From: Echinarachnius parma
Taxonomy: Eukaryota; Echinodermata; Echinoidea; Clypeasteroida; Echinarachniidae
Length of the DNA stretch: 64,000 nucleotides
Assembly (NCBI GenBank): GCA_037951105.1
Contig: JBAMJV010002048.1
Location: 1-64,000, forward strand
Direction: 5' to 3'
Made by a program: the position numbers and the translations under genes. The notes below the pieces were generated by a model, which saw only the letters and a list, made by a program, of their open reading frames with translations, ran no database searches and was not told where the DNA came from. Position 1 is the stretch's first letter; each line of letters begins with the position of its first letter. Below, in pieces: positions 23,205 to 34,900 of this stretch.

Positions 23205-23310
23205 TGGTGTTTACTAGTTATCTTATTTAGACAGACCACCAGTGCGCTAAGAAACGCCCGTATAAAGCGCCATATAAATGCAATTATTATTATTATTATT
23301 TTAGCTAACA
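23205..23310. mobile_element. SINE-like fragment, reverse orientation
   Basis: CAGTGCGCTAAGAAACGCCC, AAAGCGCCATATAAATGC and (ATT)n reversed read (AAT)n...GCATTTATATGGCGCTTT...TTAGCGCACTG, the usual pattern of short interspersed elements with AAT tails in marine invertebrates. A related piece is at 54875-55000. Confidence 0.55.
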
Positions 23311-23462
23311 AAAATGTTGGGCATTTTAATACTGTTTTATTTAATAGCACAAGCCAATGTACATATGCACATGGAGTGCAATTTTATGCAATAGGCATGA
23401 TGGTGAGATCCATAGAACTTGAGCACATAGAGAAAATTGACACACTTTTACATGCAATATAC

Positions 23463-24014
23463 AGAGCTGCCAAGTAGTACGGATTTTCCGTATTTAGTAC
23501 GTTTTTTTGATGTAAATACGGAAGTACGAATTGTAAAAAATAAATACGGAAAAAATAATAGTAACGGTCCGAAAATAGCAACACAATTTGTGTTTAACCC
23601 TGATAAAACTACTTATGAAGATACATGATACATATTTAAAATATAATACAAATAAATCAAACAAACTAATAAAAATGCTGGTGTGATCGACAGAACCAAC
23701 TTTGATATGAACGCACTCGTAAAGGGTATTTTTCCTGCGCGATTTGGCTTCGCAAAAAATATGATTTTTTTTTATTTTTATTTTTAGGATAACAAACTGT
23801 GTGATTTGTTTTCTTTAGATGTTGGCAGCTCTGCACCAATGCATATTTAGTGGCATACTCATTCATTCTGTATGTTATACACTAATACAAATAAAATAAA
23901 ATATAAAGTTTCTTAACATATCTTTGTCGCGCGAAAAAATACTGATTTCCTTGGCAAAATACTGATTTTCTGGAGTGAGAATACTGAAATGCTCAAAATG
24001 AACTTGGCAGCTTT
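23463..24014. mobile_element. MITE with AGAGCTGCCAAGT termini
   Basis: Left AGAGCTGCCAAGTAGTACGG, right AACTTGGCAGCTTTG. A further inverted end (GATGTTGGCAGCTCT) lies at 23819, so two elements may be nested. Repeated ATACTGATTT and AATACGGAA words occur inside. Confidence 0.7.
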
Positions 24015-24034
24015 GAATATACATTGTAGTGTAT

Positions 24035-24222
24035 ATACACACCTCAAAAAAAAGTAATGCTACACACCTTTGATCGATTATAATTCTTTTATAATTGATT
24101 TATAGACAAAAAAATAATAAAATCCAGGCTTTCCAATGATACAAATGATGAATATAAATCTGTGATCAAACAAGTATGATCACTCAATGTTTTGTTGCGT
24201 TACTTTTTTAGAAGGGTGTACA
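24035..24222. mobile_element. Tc1/mariner-like MITE with TA flanks
   Basis: TACACACCTCAAAAAAAAGT at the left and ACTTTTTTAGAAGGGTGTA at the right form imperfect inverted repeats starting with TA; about 188 bp. The A-run/AGTAATGC end is typical of mariner-type MITEs. Confidence 0.75.
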
Positions 24223-24914
24223 TATTTCCCCCTAACGTGTATAAAATATTCAATACATTTACCCTGTGTGCTTAGGTTTAATACTAGAATGTTCACAGAG
24301 ATCAAGATATAATAGCACTTGCTATTTAGAGCATAGTGATATACGGTGAGGAAGTAAAACATGTACCTTATTTAAATCTTATTACTTCATAGTCGTATTA
24401 GTTCAAAGAAACTATGACTTTTGTAATGACCAAAATCTTTAGAATTTGGTTTCAATGATTTGCTAACTGAAAAAAAAATCAAGACCAAGAGATAACATGT
24501 CATGTGATATTGAAGAGCAGCTAAAGTTGGCATATCTGTTTTGTAAGAGGACATTTTTTTAGGGAAGGAGACGAATTTTGCCCTGCTATTGGTATGCAGA
24601 TTCCTATGTAAGATCGTACAAACTACGTTATCCATGTTTGTGTGTCTGTGTGTATGGTCGTTTTCATAATCCATTTGTTTGTCCTTTATAATGCTTTATT
24701 TGTGTCTGTATGTGCCGTTTTCATGGCGGGGTAGGGTAAAGGTTTATTTTCATCTTATGACGGAGGAGTTTATATATGTTGTAGTTACATGTAAATGTTT
24801 GAAGCCACAAAAGTATGTGATTATCAACGTTCACATGGTATGCATTACTGTTTGAACTACATGTTTAGACAATAATTGTAATGTTCTCTGAGCATTTTCA
24901 ATCTCTTGATCAAA
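24223..24914. other. Intergenic sequence before the duplicated block
   Basis: AT-rich; I see nothing coding or repetitive here. Confidence 0.5.
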
Positions 24915-25366
24915 CTTCTTGAAATCTTGATGATTTCCTCGCTTTATATTCTCTCTCTCTCTCTCTTTGATATTTGGTGTAATATCTATCAATATAATTA
25001 TATTATCAATGTGAAACAACTGAATGGATGCCATGCTAAGCTTGTCATTTTTGTAGTGTTATGTAATATACAAGAAGAAAATATTAAATATATTGAAAAA
25101 AATGTACATGTATACAGTTACCATAATTCCACAGAACTATATATTATGCGATGTAGATACATGTTCTGTTTTCTCTTTTTATTGTTATATAAAGGTACTG
25201 ATTGCTTATTAATAAGATATAATGATTTTTGAAGTTTATTAAATATGAAACTGAGAAGCAAACATAATAAAATGAAAAGCAACTTGAAGCAATTTTAATT
25301 TTCATATTGCATTAAAATTTGCTCTTTTTTCTGCTTGCATGAATGTGTTGGTAGTATATTGTTACT

Positions 25367-25461
25367 ACAGTGAAACCTCATTATAACAAGCACCTTGTTA
25401 TACTGCATATCTTGTTGTATCAGGGCTTGTAACAGAGCTTGTAATAAAGAGGTTTCACTCT
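25367..25461. mobile_element. Short pogo/Tigger-like MITE
   Basis: CAGTGAAACCTCATTATAAC at the left and ATAAAGAGGTTTCACTC at the right, flanked by TA. CAGTGRAACCTC ends with TTATAAC are typical of pogo/Tigger elements. Confidence 0.75.
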
Positions 25462-25969
25462 ATTTAATATTTGTGACTGGATATAGCAAAATCCTGCACT
25501 TGTTGGTAAATCATGTTTTGGAGAAATGGGCAGTATGAGTTCACATAATGTATGTAAAAGACTTATATTAGTAAAATTGAAACAATCATCTTTGCCAAAT
25601 ATTGTCCAATATTTTAGAATAAGGCATAAAATTAAAGCTTGTGATGAGGCCTTTCTAATGGCTTGAAAAATATAAACATTTAGATTTTTACCGACAAGTG
25701 CAGGGTTTTGTTTCAAATCAATTACACAACAGTTTTACACCAAATACATGTACACACTTAAACTTGGTAATTTTTATGAAAATGTTAAGAAAGAAGCTTT
25801 TATTCGAATTACAATTACATTTCACAACAGACATCATCCAAGAGTATAAATCAAAATCTCAGTGTAAAACAGTATTACGAAAGTTCATTCTCATGAAATT
25901 TAAAACTAACACGATCACACAGTGTTGCCTTGTATCGCCGAACTCGCATCAATATTCAAATTTGCTGTT

Positions 25970-26222
25970 AAAGGGATCTAAAAGGAGCAAGCAAAGTGAT
26001 ATTCGCTAAATCATTGCACCGACTCTGTACAAAGTGATAATTTTCCAGTGAATAATAAAAATCCAAACACTTCAATCATAAATATCTTTTTACTGAAAGG
26101 GAAATTTAAAAAAATGAAATTTGTTCCATGCTTCTATTAGTAATACAAATACGACAAGGTATGAGAAAACCATTAGAAGTCTATTAGAAGTGGATTAGGA
26201 CAATGGTACTAGATCCCTTTAA
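25970..26222. mobile_element. MITE family 2 copy, internally deleted
   Basis: TTAAAGGGATCTAAAAGG at the start and ACTAGATCCCTTTAA at the end; shares the ATATTCGCTAAATCATTGCA and CCATGCTTCTATTAGTAATA core but is only 253 bp. Confidence 0.85.
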
Positions 26223-26513
26223 CATTTCATTGGCATAATCAAAACAAAACATTCTTCAAAATAAGCCTCACATGATGCCAAACATCTTCTATTTCAGTTG
26301 ACCCAACATAACTTTGGGGAGAGTTCCGATATTCTGTGTGAAAAACGTGTCAAATAGTACATCAATGTATTAAGTAATGGTTTACATCCAATTCAATGGA
26401 TTAACATTAGCTGCATGAAAATGGATGAAAACATGTAAGGTAAGTCACAATAAGGTAGGTTACAATTGGTAAGGACCAATACACAATATGCTACAATAAA
26501 ATAATCTGTATTA

Positions 26514-26680
26514 CAGTGGAACCTCTTTATAACGAGATCCTTGGGATTTTGACAATTGCCTTGTTATATCATTTTAACAGGGTAAAACAAAAAAGAATGT
26601 AAAAGGGCTGGGACCAGCAAAATTATTTTGCTATAAGAGCGTTTTGTTATATCAGAGCTCTTTACAATGAGGTTCCACTG
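26514..26680. mobile_element. Pogo/Tigger-like MITE
   Basis: CAGTGGAACCTCTTTATAAC at the left end and GAGGTTCCACTG at the right, TA on both sides (26512-26513, 26681-26682). 167 bp, no transposase. Confidence 0.88.
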
Positions 26681-27319
26681 TATTACAAAATAAATCTAAT
26701 AGATTCTCAATATATATGCTTAGTTATACAATGTACATAAATACAAACACAATTTTTTTTTTGGACCATGCAAGGTAACGTAATTGGTCAAATATGACAA
26801 ACACAGAACATTAATTCTAAAACTATTAGCCCTAAAAAGACTAGGGACTGATTTGGTTCCCCCTTCTTGGTTTTCAAAATTTCTGTATGATGCAAAGTTT
26901 TCAGACTACATTGCGACTTTCGTACCGAGTCTTGTGCAGCTTTTGATACCAAATGTATGCGCATCACGACTATTGTTGTGTTGCATGTCAATTTAAGGTA
27001 ACATATTACACATAAAAATGCCCCTAAAATCTGTTTCAAATTGATTTTGGGGTAAAATGCATTCTAATTTGGGGTGGTCAAAAGAAGGTCAAAAAAGGGC
27101 CTAGTCTTTTCAGGGTTAAAGGGAAAGTACTGGACACATGTTCATGTATGCCTCGAGTTGCTTAATTTGCAAAAAGTTTTTTTTTTAAATCTGTCGATAG
27201 CACTTCAAAAACATGATAAAACATCAATAAAAAGAAACTAAATTCTACAGGTTTAAATTCTCTTGAAAGACTTGTTTTTTCTCGATTAAAAGCAAACATG
27301 CAAAATTGAATTACACAAA

Positions 27320-27795
27320 ATTATCATCAGTAGCACATCTTTAGTCCATGTTTAACATTAAAATTACCGTAATCACCAGTAACTGGTTAAACCGTTTCAA
27401 ACAAGTGGAATTTGTCTAGGTAAACTTGTAACTCATTATCAATGCAAATCATTCTACTTATTGGCATCCAGACAAAAGAGATCTTGACTTTCCAAGAAAG
27501 GTTCTCCAGTGATATGTCCTCTTGATCCGAGACTAAACTTCACTAAACCTGGACATAATATTATAGGTGACCGGTTAAACCATTACACTGGAATATCAAG
27601 AGACCCCCTTGTTTGTATGTCACTATAGGCAGAGAAATTTGCATTGAAAATGAAGAGTTACAAGCATACTTAGTCCAATGATATCAAATTCCACACAGAT
27701 GCGAAATGGTTTAACCAGTAACCGATTATGTATGTCCTTTTAACCAATGTTAAACCTGGACTAAACATGTACCACTGATGAATATTCGGGTCAAT
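27320..27795. mobile_element. Foldback element with GGTTTAACC palindromes
   Basis: Left arm ATCATCAGTAGCACAT...GTCCATGTTTAACATT pairs with right AATGTTAAACCTGGACTAAA...CCACTGATGA. Inner ACTGGTTAAACCGTTTC pairs with GAAATGGTTTAACCAGT. About 475 bp, non-coding. Confidence 0.8.
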
Positions 27796-28385
27796 AACTT
27801 CCATACAACCGTTTCCTAGATCTAGCCATTAACCATCACCGTTAAAAATCTCTAGTAAAAGCCTTACTTGTATACAATAATAAAAACATTCTTTATTTAA
27901 TATCTAAAAATGCATTATATTCCAACCATGAACAGTTCATCATCATTACAAGCAATGGCGTAAGGCATTGAATGTATTCCTTTCGTAGTAAAAAATACTC
28001 GGAGGGTGGGGGTCAGAGCGATTTTGCCCCCCATGCTAAAAGAGCCAATCAACATTATACAATAGTATCCACAATTTCCATAAAATGTAGTGTATACTAA
28101 TTTCAGAGTGCTACATTAATGTAAAAAAAACTTGAAAAGTACAGGAACTTTCTTATTGTAACAGGATTTGTTTCAAATGTAAAATATTAACAATATTTCA
28201 ATTTTTCATATATTTTACTTAATTTTTTGCACTTGAAAAACCCAGCAATAAAAACCCAGGCTGACTTCTATAGTAAGAAAAATACACTAACCTTTCAACT
28301 GCATTAAACCTGTACATAACGCCACAGTCCCGATTGACCAACATTGAATACAATCATCATAACTTTGGTATCATAACTGTTTCAA

Positions 28386-28520
28386 AATGACCCTAGTTTC
28401 TATCGCCCAGGACCACTGGCCGGACATGGCATCTTGAGTGAGGAGGGGCATAGTAACTGTGATGCCTGAATGGGACGGAGCCCCCAAACACTTCGAGATG
28501 GGGTGTAGCCCACTCAGAAA
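28386..28520 (-). pseudogene. Decayed second copy of fucosidase exon 8
   Basis: On the minus strand this matches exon 8 of both genes: GTGAGGAGGGGCAT, GATGCC(T/C)G..TGGGACGGAGC and GTAGCCCA are shared on the plus strand. The frame is broken by small changes and there is no matching acceptor or stop. It lies about 200 bp 3' of the real exon 8 of copy A. Confidence 0.85.
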
Positions 28521-28714
28521 GTCAATATCACTATAAGCCTAATATAATTTGTGAAAATATGAAGTAAATATCAATTTGTGGATACAAATTTTCTAATAAT
28601 GAAGCCCAAACTGACAACATAATTTTCCCTACGTACCATGTACTGTTATTCTATATATTTATATAAAAAGATTGTCTCGCTATTGTTTTTTTTTTATGGG
28701 GGAGGAGGAGGTTT

Positions 28715-28970
28715 CTAGTCAACAAACTGCATCTTCAGCACCCAGGCCCACTGGCAGGGCATGGCAGACGGAGCGAGGTTGGGCATTGTCACTGTGATGC
28801 CAGCCTGGGACGGAACCCCCACCCACTTGAGGGGAGGGGCGTAGCCCAGCATGTTGACAGTGGTGGAGGCGGTAGTGACGGGGTATCCTAGAACCACCGT
28901 GTTGTTAGCCGGCCAGTCCAGGACAATAGCGTACACGTTCAGTGCGTTGCCCGACATCTTGCTCGTGTAC
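28715..28970 (-). CDS. FUCA1: Fucosidase A exon 8 and stop
   Basis: Acceptor ACATCAG; completes Trp, then [20 protein letters not shown] and [14 protein letters not shown], stop TAG at 28717-28715. C-terminal beta-sandwich domain. Confidence 0.95.
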
Positions 28971-31900
28971 CTGATGTGAAGTATGGGAAAGACCAAAGAA
29001 AAGAGAATTGTTAAAAGTACTAGAACAGAATTTAGAATAATTTGACTGCGCAGCGTCAAAATATATGCCATCGCCTATCTTGGTAACCCACTTCATTGCG
29101 GAGGCCTACAAATTTGTAGAGATTTGATCACAAACTGAAAGAAATGAAGCATTGTAACAATTTTGTCTTCTTTCGAATGAGGCAGCACACCTTCTATGCA
29201 AAATCGTGCAAGACATGGATCATGAACTATAAATAGCCACCATTACACAATGTTCTTTTACAACTCTAGAAATCATAACAGGACACTGGATTATAAACAA
29301 TATTATGATATTATGATAAGCGCATGTTACATGTTTTGCACTGAACACTTACCATACAGTCCCAGAGATGGAGTCATTCTGTTGGCGCCACGGTCTTGTC
29401 TCAAAGATAGCATCACCGTTGACATCCAGCCAGCTTCCCATTGAGCGAAGACGCTCCTCAAAGATCGGCACGATTCGACCATCTGCAGTCGGTCCAATGT
29501 TCATCAGCAGATTGCCATTACAACTGATAGAGGAAAGAATAACAGAATGTATGTACAATGAGATTCCACTGATTCAATAATCTAAAAGGACTAGAAATTG
29601 TTAATTCATAAATGGCATAATGCTCATGTACTGGTGCTTCCATCAATGTCTAGCTAATGGCCAGTGGAGCATTGCGACAGTTTCCCCAAGGACTTCTGGT
29701 CAATGGTAATTCAAACCAAGATATGTTCTTACATGCACATCATCATCATGTGCCCATCATGTGTCTTTCATGTGCCTACCTCACAGTAGAAGCTAGCAGC
29801 TCGATAAGCTCATCCATGTCCAGATAATCTGCCAGTGGAGCATACTGCCGGTATCCCCAGGACTCCTTGTCAATGTTCATATATCAAATATGTTCCCCAT
29901 GTGATTAACATGTGACCTTCATGTGACCCTCATGTGTCTATCATGTGTCTTTCATGTGCCTACCTCACAGTAGAAGCTAGCAGCTCGATAAGCTCATCCA
30001 TGTCCAGATAATCTGCCAGTGGAGCATTGCGACGGTATCCCCAGGACTCCTTGTCAATGGTCATACAGTTCTCCCACTTGTGTTTCTGTAGTACTCCTGC
30101 AAAAGATCACAAAAATCAAGATGTCTTATTTTCATCCTCCAATACAAAAACTAAATTGTATGATTTGTAGCATTTATAAACAGCCTTAAACTATCTTATT
30201 TCATACAAACAAAATAACAATTAGAATCCATTGATTATACTAAGATTTTGTAATGCACGAAGTTTTTACTAAGAACTGATTAAAGATTGTAATGTAAACA
30301 TTGTAATATATTATGCCTATTTTTTAAAAGTCATGCACAGAGCTCGCTTCTTCAAATGCAGTCATTGTAATCATTCACATTTTACACATTATTTTTTTGC
30401 TGTTTTCATTTCTGCCCTGCAGATGATGTTAATGCTTTTCATACTTACAATTGCATATTTTCATATGAAAGGCAGAATAATATTTTTCAACAATAAAATG
30501 ATCAACAAATCAAATAAATGTATACAATATGTGTACTATCAAATACTGTTCAATTAATAATAAACACAATATTTTATTTACAAAACAAATAAACAAATAA
30601 ATGAGTCAAAGCAAAGCAATGCAAAACTTTAAACTGGAGAGAAAATGAAAATAAAGCAGGGGAGAAAGAGAAAGAGAAAAAAAACAGCTAAAAAAGGTGA
30701 ATGATACTAGTCTAGTGTATGTTTAGTATGAGTATATGATTAGACACACAGGATAAAAGAAGGTGAAGAGTGATTATTAATACAATTGCAGATCTATATT
30801 GTAAAAACTTAAAAGAAATGAACATTTAGTGTGTGATTGCGAAAAATATGACATGACTAGAGCACGGAGATTGCCACATCTAAAAGTAACAACAAATTAT
30901 AAATAAAACAAAACTGTTCTAACTTTAAAAATGCATGTAATATATTGTCAACATTCAACATCCAACAGTAGCCTACATGCAGAGATCATTACTTGTACTT
31001 TATATCACCTCTCATACAGTCAGAGGAATTTAACTAGCAATTCAATTTGCTGTTTTGTTTTTTTACATAACCAGCAAGTGTACTCGGCTAGCAAGAAGCA
31101 AACTCAATAAATGATTATCCTGGGGAAAGCTTATTTTCTTTGCTCATTTTCATTTATATCATACATAACATTATATTACATCATATTACATCAAGGTTTA
31201 ACATAACCATGCGTGAATCGGTCTTCATATGCATAGAAGCTTTTCTTTTAATATTAATGCATATCACCATCAAAGGCATTAATTAGCAAGCAAGAAAACT
31301 CCATTCATGCTAACGTACCGGGATTGAATCGGTCGTCACACGTATAGAAGCCGCCATGTTTACATGAGACACCCTGTCCCCACCGGTCATTGCTGACTAT
31401 GGTGTCCTTCACGGGACTAAAATCAAACCATTTTTAAATTTATATTTGTACATGTTTGTTGGAACACCGATATCCACAATACTCAAATGTGATGTACTTC
31501 CATCATTATGCACATGTATCTAGGGTCCACAATATTTGTTCAATCGATAGTCCTTTGTGAATTCATGTAAATAAGCAGAACTAATTTGTTTTTAGCAAGT
31601 TAAATGAGAAATAAGATAATTTTCATATACAAAACTTAAAGGGGTAGTACAGTTTTGGTAAGGCTGAACTTTAGTAACCAAACCTGGACAGTAACATTAT
31701 AAACTAATAGTTATAACTCCACCATGCTCAAAAGGTATACAAAATTACAAACGACTAAGTAAAAAGCCCGTTATCATTCAAAAAGAGCCATTAAAACACA
31801 AGAGGGCGCTTTCTAAAAAGGCATTGGTTTCAACCATTTTTCATACAAAATAATGCATGTGATGTTTTATTGAAATAATGATTAAATAGAGAGATCATCA

Positions 31901-34900
31901 ATAACTATTTAAAAAACGCTTTTGAACATTTTTGAAAAAGTGCGAGCATTTAAAAAAAATTTTGAAAAATCAGCTAATTATTTGGGCCCAAATAATTATA
32001 GGCTCAGATATATTTATTGATATTTCAACCGTTTCTGGGTCGATTTTGACCAAATAAAGTTTATTCTGCCATTAAAATTGCATGTTCTCTCAAATTCGAC
32101 ACTCAGTTTTTCATTACCTCACAACAAAATTGTGATGTGCAGCGCCCTCTCTACCAAAACTAAACTATCCCTTTAACGTGAGTTGCTCGCCAGATTATTA
32201 GATAAAGAGCAAAACTTGGAAAAATCATGCCGCAAAGTAACACATTTTGGAATAGATGCAGAGGAGTAAACATGTGAAACCAGAATGAATCCTTGCTCAA
32301 TTTTAAGTGCATTGACATACCAGGACTGAATCTGTCCATACAAGTGTAATAGCCACCGTGCTTACACCTGTCGCCTGCTCCCCACCGATCATTTGTCACT
32401 ATGGTATCCTTCACGGGACTAAAACAAAAACAATTTGGTTGAATGGTTGAAAAGCAACCTCACAAATATAAAATCTATCATGGGAGAGCCTTGTAATTGC
32501 AATGCAATGCAAGTACATTTTAAATTGATATGAGGTTTGGTGCTCTATTAATAGATGATGAAATGAGTGAATATTTTTAGTCAATACGGAAAATAAGTAG
32601 CACAAGATTAAATTCATGCAAGTAAATGTAAAATGGACACAAAATGCAAAAAGTACACATGGAGCTGACGTAGAGATGAAACATTGTCATGTGCTTTGAG
32701 CACGGAGGCCTCTCAAGTCTCAACATACCGGGATCGTATTTGTCAGAACAAGTGTAATAGCCACCGTGCTTACACATGTCGCCCTGTCCCCACCGATCAT
32801 TCGTCACTATGGTATCCTTCACGGGACTAAAAACAAAAGCAGTTTGGTTGAATGGTTGAAAAGCAACCGCACAAATGTTAAAGCCATCATGATAACACAT
32901 ACATGTATTATCCTTTCCAAATTGATCAAGCATCACTATGGTCATTACCAGAAATTTAAATTGGCCACTAGCAACTCTTGTATGATGAAGTCTATGTTGG
33001 AAGTTTATCTGATGTGTCGTTTTGGCCACCTGAAAGTAGAGCTAAAGAGAGAGCCCTGTAATTGCAAATTTGCAATGCACAATCAATTTTTAATTGATAC
33101 GATGATTGGTGCTCTATTAATAAATGAAAAAATTAGTGAAAATTAGGAAATAATCTGAAAATAAGTACACATAAGATTAAATTACGATTAGAATAAGATT
33201 AAAGTACGAGTACATGTTAGACCAACATAAACAATAATTGAGGATGCATGGAGTTGACGTAGAGATGAAACATGGTCACGTGCCTTTAGCACATGCAGAG
33301 GCCACTTAACATACCGGGATGGAATCGGTCCCCACAAGTGTAAAAGCCACCATGCGTACACATGTCACCCCGTCCCCAACGATCATTCGTCACTATGGTA
33401 TCCTTCGTGGGACTAAAATGAAGAGAATATGCTTTAAAGTACTAGTAGCAATGGATAAATTGGTCACTATGGTATCCTTCATGGGACCAAAATGAAAATA
33501 TGAAAGTACTAGTAACAATAGATCAATTGGTCACTATGGTATCCTTCATGGGACCAAAATAAAAAGAATATTATGTTTCAAAGTACTAGTAGCAATAGAT
33601 CAATTGTCACTATGGTATCCTTCGTGGGACTAAAATGACGAGAATATACTTGAAAGTACGAATATCGACAATAATATCCTTGGTGAGACTAAAATGAAGA
33701 GAATATGCTTAAGAGTATAATAACAATGGATCATTTGTCGCTATGGTATCTCAGTGATTGTTTACAAATGATATGGGGGCATCTCTTATTCCCCCCCCCC
33801 CCCCCCCCTTTTCTGGCCATTTTCTGCTTATAATTGCACGGGCTGTGTTTTTTATTTTATTATTCTGTTGCCCAAACTCAAAGTCGGAGTGCGGCTTTTA
33901 TGCTGGAAAGTATGGTATATTATGTTTCCATTTCCTACACTTTTGTAAATTCTTTGTACACATTAGTAAACAACTGTTTGAAAACAAATGTTGAATACCT
34001 GCTGTTGTACAGCCAGGCCAAGAACTCTGTGCTGTTCCAGTATGTATCATTGGCCTCCCAGTCACCATCCGACCATAACACCTCCGGCTGGTATGTCGTA
34101 ATGATCTCCAGCAGCTCGGGCCATAGCACTTTCTGCAAATTGGTGGAAAAAGTACATGAATTTTCAAAATACATGTTATCTCTTTTTATCCACACTGAAA
34201 ATTAAATAATAAGTACAACGCATTTACTGCACCAAAGTGTTTTTTTAATGGTTATTTTGTCAAACCTGTGTGGTGACCACCTAACGGAAGTAAGAAAAGT
34301 GGCCACTGAAGAACATATTGCTTTTCTCTGCAGGGGATCACTTTCCTGTGAAGGATATATAGTGACAGATTGATATGTTGCTAGTAGTACTTTCAAACAT
34401 GTTCTCTTCATTTTAGTCCCATGAAGGAAATAAGTGTTTCTTTGCTCCTTGTTTCTTTTCTGGTCAGTTTCCTTATGTTTGAAATACATTATTTTCATCT
34501 ATAATAGTTGTGGGGGAACTTGGCCTGCTAGCACACACCATACAGATTCATGCATTGCTGTTGCAACCAAAGTACTATTGGACAGTAAGGTCATTATTTT
34601 TCAGTCCCGTTCCCCTGTAGCCTGTTCAATTCAAATGTTTTGCTAGAAGGTGGTCGAGCAATGTAAATGGTCATACTAGGGTATGACCATTAATGCACCA
34701 TACACACAATTTATTTGGAGTACACCTAGAGTACATAGACAATGCATGGGTGGCAAATCTCTGAACCTTACCGGCCATGCATTGTCAATGCACAGATTGC
34801 TCCACGCAACAGTATAGTACTTTCTGTGTGAGTTCCTCTAACCAAGCTCCCCTGGCCGAGTTCCCCCGCCACTCTAGAACAATAACAATTCCACAGGTAT

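Larger units (their letters stand above)
24915..28250 (-). repeat. 3' flank of fucosidase copy A, duplicated at 44085-48960
   Basis: Blocks such as GAATG-GATGCCATGCTAAGC, GGTACTGATTGCT, TTTATTAAATATGAAACTGA and CCTCACATGAT...TATTTCAGTT recur in the same order after copy B (44200, 44390, 44430, 45890). Flank or long 3' UTR of the duplicated gene. Independent MITE insertions differ between copies. Confidence 0.75.

Noticed and set aside
28905-29096. Extended frame upstream of fucosidase A exon 8
   Set aside because: It reads through the acceptor into the intron; the splice border at 28970 fits the family and copy B.
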